NCBI GenBank assembly: GCA_030538335.1
Contig: JAUNUE010000090.1
Span: 1-6,512 of the forward strand
DNA from: Allobrachymonas sp.
GTDB lineage: Bacteria; Pseudomonadota; Gammaproteobacteria; Burkholderiales; Burkholderiaceae_C
Direction of reading: 5' to 3'
DNA length: 6,512 nucleotides
Shown: in pieces, positions 1-4,812 of the stretch
Numbering within the stretch: position 1 is the stretch's first letter
Layout of the letters: each line of letters begins with the position of its first letter
The notes under the pieces: generated by a model
Seen by the model: the letters and a program-made list of their open reading frames with translations, nothing else
Told to the model about the DNA's origin: nothing
The model's database searches: none
Program-made: the position numbers and the translations under genes

Positions 1-298
1 CCACCAAGTGCGCAGACATCACCATGCGGTTGAAAGGATCGCGGATACGCGTTCCGGGGGAAATACGCAGCCTCTTGCCATCCAGCCGCACCTCCTGAGC
101 GCTGATAAAACGCATGCGCCCCTTGTCAGCGTTTGAGGGGAAGTTTCGGGGTGTAACTAATGGGCGAGGTACAGACGTACTGCCAAACGGCTCTGCTTGC
201 TCGGCCCATACAAGGGCAGGCAGCATCAGCCATGTCAACAATGCTGTAATTGCGAGCCGGCAAACAGGAAACGATCGAGGCAAACAACGATGCTGCAT
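1..298 (-). CDS. Putative secreted protein, N-terminal 99 residues (runs off left edge)
   Basis: This reading frame starts at ATG 298-296 and stays open to the window edge, so the C-terminus is missing. The start is well fixed: an in-frame TGA lies four codons upstream and no other start codon lies between. Residues 1-32 form a textbook Sec signal peptide: an Arg-containing n-region (MQHRCLPRSF), a hydrophobic core (AITALLTWLMLPALV) and a predicted cleavage after VWA, before EQAEP. The mature part has a Pro/Asn-rich linker and then a segment with EVRLDGKRLRISPGTRIRD around residues 69-87. From memory, this resembles conserved uncharacterised periplasmic proteins of betaproteobacteria that carry a 'LDG..RLSPG.RIR' stretch; that is recognition, not a search. 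No enzyme motif is visible. No clear Shine-Dalgarno precedes the start. It is probably exported to the periplasm; function unknown. Confidence 0.75.
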   Translation of the reverse strand, partial: MQHRCLPRSFPVCRLAITALLTWLMLPALVWAEQAEPFGSTSVPRPLVTPRNFPSNADKGRMRFISAQEVRLDGKRLRISPGTRIRDPFNRMVMSAHLV

Positions 299-582
299 AG
301 CGTAAATTCAAAGAGTCATAAAAATGGTTTCCACCGCGAACTTCGTCCCGGTACAAACCCCGAAATTTTCGATAGCCTTATTGAGCCAAGGCAATCTTAA
401 CCAAGAGTCTATATTGTGCAGTCACAAGATGCCAAGCCCTTAGTCTACACAGTAGTTATAAACAAAACCAGCGGCTTGGTATACAGGATAGCAATGCCTC
501 CATTGCTTGAGCTTGATGAAGGGCACCCTATCCCATGTACTTTACTGATATATGTTAAGAGGCCCAAGTATTACATACGAAA
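299..582. other. Intergenic stretch with no supported gene
   Basis: This stretch is visibly AT-richer than the flanking housekeeping DNA. It must hold the promoter of the minus-strand secreted-protein gene, but I could not pick a convincing -35/-10 pair. A plus-strand frame opens at GTG 416 and runs rightward, but beyond 583 it is only the antisense reading of the repeat and the truncated paralogue. On the minus strand, the longest stop-free run (about 38 codons near 475-575) has no start codon. I see no hairpin, tRNA or repeat here. Confidence 0.5.
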
Positions 583-645
583 GTTACAAGCAACATGCGT
601 CGGAATCACTGCGCGGTTCCGATCTACGAATCTGACTTGCGGGTT
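583..645 (-). repeat. 63-bp direct repeat, left copy, with solitary REP-like hairpin
   Basis: This matches 2693-2755 in the same orientation at 58 of 63 positions. It contains an imperfect palindrome at 600-622 (10-bp arms, 3-nt loop) whose minus-strand 5' side is preceded by GTAG (627 to 624), the layout of REP elements mobilised by RAYT (TnpA-REP) HUH transposases. Compared with the right copy, bases 602 and 620 have both changed (G-C here, A-T there), so the stem is kept by a compensatory pair. One other stem position (608/614) is an A-C mismatch here and a G-C pair in the right copy. No partner palindrome lies to its left. The right edge of the repeat coincides, within a few bases, with the point where the adjoining paralogue is truncated. 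Confidence 0.8.
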
Positions 646-1033
646 GCTGCTGGAGTTGCGGCCCCAGCAGTTCGCGCCCGCCGGGCAGCCAGGCAGAGGC
701 GGTTTGGTCATCGACTACAGCCAGGTCCAGCGTGTTGGCAATGTCGACCAATTCGCTAAACGCCCTGGATGCCTGGATGGCGCTGGTGTTAAAGCCCAGT
801 GCCCAAACGTGCTCGAGCGTGTCGCCCCGGGGCGGGCCTTCCAGCCAGGGGCTGAATTCGGGGTTGTTGGGGTCTACCGGGTAGCGCAGGCGCAGGTAGT
901 AGCCCACTTCGCCAAAGGTTGAGTTGGGCTCGGTTCGGCGGGGCCGTTGGTTCAAGCGCTCCCACTCGGCATAGACACCATCAATGGTGTCTATATGCGC
1001 AGGCATAGGCATGATGTGCAAGACGTAGGACAT
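584..1033 (-). pseudogene. Truncated second copy of the 215-aa unknown gene, with repeat-derived tail
   Basis: The 149-codon frame starts at ATG 1033 (MSYVLHIMPMP). Residues 1-130 align without gaps to the product of 2426-1779. After the run QLQQQ the match stops abruptly, and the last 19 residues (PASQIRRSEPRSDSDACCL) are encoded by the 63-bp repeat, which also supplies the stop. The last 85 residues of the full-length version are missing. From 696 to 907 the DNA is identical to 2089-2300 (212 bp), whereas the first ~126 bp of the gene differ at roughly 17 positions, with amino-acid changes clustered in residues 13-40. It could still make a stable N-terminal domain because its frame is intact, so 'pseudogene' is inferred from the truncation. 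It lies 56 bp downstream of the 230-aa gene. The full-length family was not recognised. Confidence 0.7.
971..994. repeat. Perfect 11-bp inverted repeat inside the truncated paralogue
   Basis: ATAGACACCAT at 971-981 and ATGGTGTCTAT at 984-994 are perfect reverse complements around a CA loop, inside codons 14-21 of the truncated copy. The matching segment of the full-length copy (2364-2387) has lost most of this symmetry. It could be a protein-binding palindrome, an mRNA hairpin near the translation start, or chance within coding sequence. Confidence 0.45.
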
Positions 1034-1037
1034 GGGG

Positions 1038-1077
1038 ATGGGGTGTATCGTTCAATGATAATAAGTATCCACCCCAT
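1038..1077. repeat. 8-bp inverted repeat just upstream of the truncated paralogue
   Basis: ATGGGGTG (1038-1045) and CACCCCAT (1070-1077) pair across a 24-nt AT-rich loop, in the 56-bp gap between the 230-aa gene and the start codon at 1033. On the transcribed strand, the distal arm lies immediately before the truncated gene's start and could occlude ribosome entry. No T-run follows, so it is not a typical intrinsic terminator. The role is inferred only from position. Confidence 0.35.
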
Positions 1078-1089
1078 GAGATGTCATGA

Positions 1090-1782
1090 CTATTTCACCC
1101 CAAAGTGTTTCAGTAATCGCTCAATAAACTCTGACACAAATGGATAAGCACTATTAATAAAATCTTGTTTGGAAATACTCCGCATTGCCTTAATGCGCGT
1201 TCTATCTTCGTAGAATTTCGTATTTATGTAATCCAGAACTTTTTCACATTCCTGCTTCAGCTTTTCCGGATAATGCAGGCCTACTGCTGAAAGCCAATGC
1301 ATGGATATTACTTCAAAACGATACGAAATATAAAAGGCATTGTATATTCCATGCTGCAAATAATAGTCCGCCATCATCTTGCTGTCTCCAATGGCATCCA
1401 AGCTGGGTAGCACCACATTTGTCAGGTATTTGCGGGCACGAGCCATTACCTTGTCTCTAAGGTCTGCCTGGTTGGCAAACATCAGCCATTCCCCATAAGA
1501 AATACAAGCCGGTGCATCTGCAGCAGACCCTGTAAAGTTCCTGAATTGGGTGGGACGCTTTAGGGAATCACTTTGATCCTGCGGGATATGCTGGTAATCA
1601 GGGTCTTCATCCTTGAAAAAATCCCGATCGACCACAGCCAAATACTGGCTTACATCTATTCTAATTCCTGCATTGACAACAGATTTTCTCCATTCCTCGG
1701 TCGTAGGTTGTCCTTCATAGCTTTGCGGAAAACACGCATCCACTACCTCCCGAATCGATTCCGGAAGCGGTGGAAAAATCAT
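1090..1782 (-). CDS. Uncharacterised 230-aa protein, translationally coupled to the upstream gene
   Basis: I do not recognise this protein. Its ATG (1782-1780) overlaps the TGA stop of the upstream 215-aa gene as ATGA. The nearest purine-rich stretch (GGAGGGGG) is 15-18 nt upstream, so reinitiation from the upstream gene is the likely way it is translated. No signal peptide or clear membrane segment is visible. Residues 1-90 are acidic and proline-containing (DRDFFKDEDPDYQ near 52-64). Residues 100-230 look helical, with an aromatic-rich patch around 140-171 (YYLQHGIYNAFYISYRFEV) and a Lys/Arg-rich C-terminus ending LLKHFGVK. Codon use is clearly AT-richer than in mnmE or erpA, which suggests acquired DNA. 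No catalytic triad, metal site or nucleotide-binding motif stands out. Being in a tight two-gene unit next to a duplicated paralogue, it could be one partner of an effector/immunity or toxin/antitoxin-type pair, but nothing in its sequence proves that. Confidence 0.7.
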   Translation of the reverse strand: MIFPPLPESIREVVDACFPQSYEGQPTTEEWRKSVVNAGIRIDVSQYLAVVDRDFFKDEDPDYQHIPQDQSDSLKRPTQFRNFTGSAADAPACISYGEWLMFANQADLRDKVMARARKYLTNVVLPSLDAIGDSKMMADYYLQHGIYNAFYISYRFEVISMHWLSAVGLHYPEKLKQECEKVLDYINTKFYEDRTRIKAMRSISKQDFINSAYPFVSEFIERLLKHFGVK

Positions 1783-2426
1783 GCCGATAATGCGCAGCCC
1801 CCTCCATAAAACGAATGCTCATCTGCCATCCAGGGCGAAACCAATTGTCTAGCACCATACCAGCTGCGAACGTAATTAGTGTCCCCATCAAATTGGTATC
1901 CATGCGCTGTGATCAAAGGTTCTAGCTCACGATTGACTTTTTCTTGCAGTTTCAACACCTGCACGCGTGTGTACAGAACCCGGCCATGGGGTCGCATGTC
2001 TTCGGGTTCGCCCAATTCATCAATGACTTCCAATTGCTGCTGCTGGAGTTGCGGCCCCAGCAGCTCCCGCCCGCCGGGCAGCCAGGCGGAGGCGGTTTGG
2101 TCATCGACTACAGCCAGGTCCAGCGTGTTGGCAATGTCGACCAATTCGCTAAACGCCCTGGATGCCTGGATGGCGCTGGTGTTAAAGCCCAGTGCCCAAA
2201 CGTGCTCGAGCGTGTCGCCCCGGGGCGGGCCTTCCAGCCAGGGGCTGAATTCGGGGTTGTTGGGGTCTACCGGGTAGCGCAGGCGCAGGTAGTAGCCCAC
2301 CTCGCCAAAGGCTGAGATAGGCTCGATGCGGCGGGGCAGTTGGTTCAAGCGCTCCCACTCGGCATATACACCATCCAGGGTGTCGATATACGCTGGCATG
2401 GGCATGATGTGAAGAACATAAGACAT
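1779..2426 (-). CDS. Uncharacterised 215-aa protein, full-length copy of a duplicated gene
   Basis: The gene starts at ATG 2426 (MSYVLHIMPMPAYIDTLDG) and ends in TGA 1781-1779, overlapping the next start as ATGA. I do not recognise the family. No signal peptide or transmembrane segment is present, so it is probably cytoplasmic. Residues 1-130, shared with the truncated copy at 1033-584, contain FGEVGYYLRLRYPVD, FSPWLEGPPRGDTLEHVWALGF and DLAVVDDQTASAWLPGG and look like one compact alpha/beta domain. Residues 131-215 occur only here: a helical, charged stretch (VQVLKLQEKVNRELEPL) and a conserved-looking SWYGARQLVSPW near the C-terminus. A short purine run (AAGG) sits almost against the start, so the ribosome binding site is weak. 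The organisation as a two-gene unit with duplication and partial loss resembles the cassette-like growth of immunity-gene loci, which is an inference from layout only. Confidence 0.75.
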   Translation of the reverse strand: MSYVLHIMPMPAYIDTLDGVYAEWERLNQLPRRIEPISAFGEVGYYLRLRYPVDPNNPEFSPWLEGPPRGDTLEHVWALGFNTSAIQASRAFSELVDIANTLDLAVVDDQTASAWLPGGRELLGPQLQQQQLEVIDELGEPEDMRPHGRVLYTRVQVLKLQEKVNRELEPLITAHGYQFDGDTNYVRSWYGARQLVSPWMADEHSFYGGGCALSA

Positions 2427-2473
2427 CCTTGGTTTCCCTGTTTAATTGTGAGGTGTGATGACAAGCTTCATGG

Positions 2474-2651
2474 TTACAGTTTCACCACCAGTCCCGTCAG
2501 TTCCGCCAGCGTAGGTTCTTGCGCAGAACTTTCGGTTGGTGGTAATACAGTCACAGGCGCCTGCAATTGGCTGGTGTCGGCTGCGCCGCTCCAGTTGATG
2601 GCGGTTGCATTTTCTGTGGTGGTGTCCGTAACGTGCGCGCAAGTTAGATTA
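2474..2651 (-). pseudogene. Possible 3' remnant of a lost gene upstream of the unknown pair
   Basis: A minus-strand frame entering from the REP-like palindrome reads TNLTCAHVTDTTTENATAIN at its start and ends in PTLAELTGLVVKL and a TAA at 2476-2474, 47 bp before the start of the 215-aa gene. Its Thr/Ala/Gln/Glu-rich composition is plausible for real coding sequence. The overlapping frame that stops at 2442 is rich in Arg, His and Cys, typical of a wrong frame. The only ATG for this frame (2686) lies within or beyond the repeat element, so the native N-terminus seems to have been replaced. It could be the C-terminal end of a larger protein whose operon included the downstream genes. The family is not recognisable, and chance open frame is a real alternative. 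Confidence 0.35.
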
Positions 2652-2737
2652 GTAGGGCAGAACCTCCGCAGGAGATTCTGCCGCATGAAGGGGTTACAAG
2701 CAACATGCGTCAGAATCGCTGCGCGGTTCTGATCTAC
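2652..2737. repeat. REPIN-like element: two inverted GTAG-palindromes
   Basis: The first palindrome (plus strand) has GTAG at 2652-2655, arms at 2656-2667 and 2671-2682, and loop GCA. The second, on the opposite strand, has GTAG at 2737 to 2734, arms at 2732-2723 and 2719-2710, and loop GCA. Read in GTAG orientation, both contain CAGAACC, then the GCA loop, then GATTCTG, and both continue into CGCATG. Both keep a C-A mismatch at the same stem position (the second C of CAGAACC). A GTAG (or GGAG) tetranucleotide beside an imperfect hairpin, arranged as an inverted pair, is the known architecture of REPINs moved by RAYT Y1/HUH transposases. No transposase is in the window, as expected for a non-autonomous element. 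It sits about 100 bp upstream of mnmE. Confidence 0.75.
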
Positions 2738-2755
2738 GAACCTGACTTACGGGTT
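2693..2755 (-). repeat. 63-bp direct repeat, right copy
   Basis: This is the partner of 583-645 (58 of 63 identical, same orientation, 2110 bp away). It begins GTTACAAGCAACATGCG and ends ACTTACGGGTT, and includes the second REP-like palindrome. Identity extends beyond the palindrome by about 17-18 bp on each side, so the duplicated unit is larger than a bare REP. The sequence just outside each repeat copy is unrelated between the two sites, which defines the edges. Together the two copies bracket the accessory genes. Confidence 0.8.
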
Positions 2756-2836
2756 TTCTTTTTGAATACGTCGCAGCGTAGCCCATTCGTGCGGCTTATG
2801 TGCCAAACTTGCGCCATCCTGCCCTTTGCTTGACCC

Positions 2837-4228
2837 ATGCTCACGACCCGCGCCCAGCCCATTGCTGCCATTGCCACCGCCAGTGGCCGCGGAGCCGTGG
2901 GCATTGTGCGGGTGAGCGGGCACAAGCTCGGTGCGTTTGTAGCGCAGTTGCTCGGGCGCAGCCTGCCGCCGCGGCAGGCGGTGTATATGCCGTTTGCGAA
3001 TGCGCAGGGCCAGCCCATTGACCAGGGGCTGGCGATCTGGTTCCCGGCGCCGCACAGCTATACCGGCGAAGACGTGCTGGAATTGCAGGCACACGGGGGC
3101 ACGGTGGTGTTGCAACTGCTGCTGGCGCGTTGTTTGCAAGTGGGCGCTGACATCGGCCTGCGGCTGGCCGAACCGGGCGAATTCACGCAACGGGCTTTTC
3201 TCAACGGCAAGCTCGACTTGGCACAGGCCGAAGCGGTGGCCGACCTGATCGACGCAGGTACTGAGGCCGCAGCGCGCAGCGCCGGGCGCAGCCTGAGTGG
3301 CACCTTCAGCCGCGAGGTGCAAACGCTGCGCGATGCGCTGGTGCACTTGCGCATGCTGGTAGAAGCCACGCTTGATTTTCCCGAAGAAGACATAGACTTT
3401 TTGCAGCAGGCCGATGCGAAAGGCCAGTTGCAGCGCTTGCATGACCAGTTGCAGCGTTTGCAGTTGCAGACAAAGCAAGGCGCTTTGCTGCGCGATGGCC
3501 TGCAGGTGGTGATTGCCGGGCAACCCAACGCGGGCAAAAGCTCGCTGCTCAACGCACTGGCGGGGGCCGAGCTTGCCATCGTCACACCCATTGCGGGCAC
3601 CACGCGCGACAAGGTGGCGCAAACCATCCAGATCGAAGGCGTGCCGCTGCACGTGGTGGATACCGCCGGTTTGCGCGATGCCGAAAATTCTGCCGTCGAT
3701 GCGGTGGAACAGATCGGCATTGCCCGCGCCTGGGAGGCCATTGCGCAGGCCGATGCGGTGCTGTTTGTGCATGACCTCACGCGTTTGCCACAACCCGACT
3801 ATGCTGCGGGTGACGCGGCCATTGCCACCCAACTGCAGCAACAATTGTCCGCGCAAGTGCCTGTGCTGCACTTGGGCAACAAGGCTGACGTGGCGGCAGA
3901 AAACCCGGCGCCCGAAGGGTGGCTGGCTATTTCTGCACAAACCGGCGCAGGGCTTGAAGCGGTGCGCCAGCGCCTGTTGCAACTGGCGGGTTGGCACAGC
4001 CAGCCTGAAGGTACCTTCATCGCCCGGCAGCGCCATGTGCAGGCCTTGCAGCAAGTGGGCGCTCACCTTGAACTGGCGCAGCAACATCTGACACAAACAA
4101 ACCCGCCGCTGGACGTGCTGGCCGAAGAACTGCGGCTGGCACAAAACGCCCTCAACAGCATCACGGGCGAGTTCACATCCGACGACTTGTTGGGTGAAAT
4201 TTTTGGCAGGTTTTGCATTGGCAAGTGA
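2837..4228 (+). CDS. mnmE: tRNA uridine-5-carboxymethylaminomethyl(34) synthesis GTPase MnmE
   Basis: MnmE (TrmE) acts with MnmG to add the carboxymethylaminomethyl group at C5 of the wobble uridine (U34) of certain tRNAs, using a methylene-tetrahydrofolate-derived carbon and GTP hydrolysis; it is cytosolic. The 463 residues match the family's usual ~450-470. The N-terminal folate-binding domain (about 1-120) opens with IAAIATASGRGAVGIVRVSG. A helical domain follows, with an inserted G domain showing G1 GQPNAGKS (228-235), G2 TTRD (255-258), G3 DTAG (275-278), G4 NKAD (348-351) and G5 SAQTG (366-370). The protein ends in the diagnostic CIGK, whose Cys460 is the conserved modification-active cysteine. 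The ATG at 2837 gives the standard N-terminus, but no clear Shine-Dalgarno precedes it. In many proteobacteria mnmE follows yidC; here the upstream neighbour is the accessory block instead, so it needs its own promoter, which I could not place confidently in 2738-2836. Confidence 0.98.
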   Translation: MLTTRAQPIAAIATASGRGAVGIVRVSGHKLGAFVAQLLGRSLPPRQAVYMPFANAQGQPIDQGLAIWFPAPHSYTGEDVLELQAHGGTVVLQLLLARCLQVGADIGLRLAEPGEFTQRAFLNGKLDLAQAEAVADLIDAGTEAAARSAGRSLSGTFSREVQTLRDALVHLRMLVEATLDFPEEDIDFLQQADAKGQLQRLHDQLQRLQLQTKQGALLRDGLQVVIAGQPNAGKSSLLNALAGAELAIVTPIAGTTRDKVAQTIQIEGVPLHVVDTAGLRDAENSAVDAVEQIGIARAWEAIAQADAVLFVHDLTRLPQPDYAAGDAAIATQLQQQLSAQVPVLHLGNKADVAAENPAPEGWLAISAQTGAGLEAVRQRLLQLAGWHSQPEGTFIARQRHVQALQQVGAHLELAQQHLTQTNPPLDVLAEELRLAQNALNSITGEFTSDDLLGEIFGRFCIGK

Positions 4229-4292
4229 GTGCGAACCATGCAGGTCAACAGGTAGTTTTTGATGATTTTGGGACATGCTGCAATAGCCGCCC

Positions 4293-4323
4293 TTGCACAG
4301 AAAAACTGCCAAACTGCTATAGT
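4293..4323 (+). promoter_or_regulatory. Candidate sigma70-type promoter for erpA
   Basis: TTGCAC at 4293-4298 is followed by GCTATAGT at 4316-4323. Taking TATAGT as the -10 gives a 19-bp spacer; taking GCTATA gives 17 bp. It lies about 90 bp upstream of the erpA start in the gap after mnmE, leaving a leader that contains a small hairpin (CGCAC 4343-4347 with GTGCG 4353-4357). No IscR-like site was recognised. Confidence 0.45.
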
Positions 4324-4402
4324 CAAGCGCTGATTTTTTGCGCGCACGCCCTGTGCGTTGCAAGCGCCATTTGTTCTGCCCTGTTGTTTTGTCCTGTTTG
4401 CA

Positions 4403-4409
4403 AGGAGGG
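4403..4409 (+). promoter_or_regulatory. Strong ribosome binding site fixing the erpA start
   Basis: AGGAGGG sits 4 nt before ATG 4414. The frame is open well upstream, but the strength and spacing of this site, and the normal ErpA N-terminus that results, decide the start in favour of 4414. Confidence 0.85.
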
Positions 4410-4413
4410 TGCC

Positions 4414-4800
4414 ATGACCACCAGCACCGCCACCACCACCGATACCGTGTCTGCCGCCCATGTGGCTGACGAAGAACCGATCATCTTTACCGACAGCGCC
4501 GCCGCCAAGGTGGCCGAGCTGATCGCCGAAGAAGGCAACCCTGACCTGAAGCTGCGCGTGTTTGTGCAGGGCGGGGGCTGCTCGGGCTTTCAGTACGGTT
4601 TTACTTTTGATGAAGTCGCCAATGAGGACGATACGGTGATGCAAAAAAATGGTGTGTCGCTGCTGATCGACGCCATGAGCTACCAGTACCTCGTGGGTGC
4701 AGAGATCGATTACAAGGAAGATTTGCAAGGCGCGCAGTTTGTGATCCGCAACCCCAATGCGGAGACCACCTGCGGTTGCGGTTCCAGCTTCAGCATGTAA
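4414..4800 (+). CDS. erpA: Iron-sulfur cluster insertion protein ErpA (A-type carrier)
   Basis: ErpA is a small cytosolic A-type carrier that receives Fe-S clusters from the ISC scaffold and delivers them to apo-targets; in E. coli these include IspG of isoprenoid synthesis. The 128-residue product has the HesB/IscA/ErpA fold. The three cluster-ligand cysteines are present: Cys56 in GGGCSGFQYGF, and Cys120 and Cys122 in TTCGCGSSF. The conserved FTDSAAAKVAELI helix is at about 25-37, and SYQYLVGAEIDYKEDLQGAQFVI precedes the C-terminal cysteines. An N-terminal Thr/Ala-rich extension of about 20 residues (MTTSTATTTDTVSAAHVADE) is longer than in E. coli ErpA and is probably disordered. The wording of the motifs (GCSGFQYGF, IDYKEDLQGAQF) favours ErpA over IscA or SufA. 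It has its own likely promoter and a strong ribosome binding site, and the exporter gene follows after 12 nt. Confidence 0.95.
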   Translation: MTTSTATTTDTVSAAHVADEEPIIFTDSAAAKVAELIAEEGNPDLKLRVFVQGGGCSGFQYGFTFDEVANEDDTVMQKNGVSLLIDAMSYQYLVGAEIDYKEDLQGAQFVIRNPNAETTCGCGSSFSM

Positions 4801-4812
4801 AAATGGCGTTTT

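Noticed and set aside
583..645. Integron attC site
   Set aside because: The repeat is hairpin-forming and near attC length, but it lacks paired RYYYAAC and GTTRRRY core sites at its ends. The GTAG-flanked palindrome fits a REP element better. A lone GTTAGAT at 2643-2649 has no partner.
416..922. 168-codon plus-strand frame starting at GTG
   Set aside because: Beyond 583 it is the antisense reading of the repeat and the truncated paralogue. A matching antisense frame occurs at 1944-2315, showing that it simply follows the duplicated minus-strand gene.
1715..1903. 62-codon minus-strand frame overlapping the junction of the two unknown genes
   Set aside because: It overlaps both larger frames, whose coding is supported by the paralogue match and the ATGA coupling. 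It has no independent support.
2762..2801. Promoter for mnmE (TTGAAT near 2762, TTATGT near 2796)
   Set aside because: The spacing between these hexamers is far outside the normal range, and neither has a good partner at 16-19 bp.
2747..4363. 538-codon open frame antisense to mnmE
   Set aside because: mnmE is unmistakable on the plus strand. Long antisense frames are common opposite GC-rich genes, and this one is Gln/His/Arg-rich with no recognisable domain.
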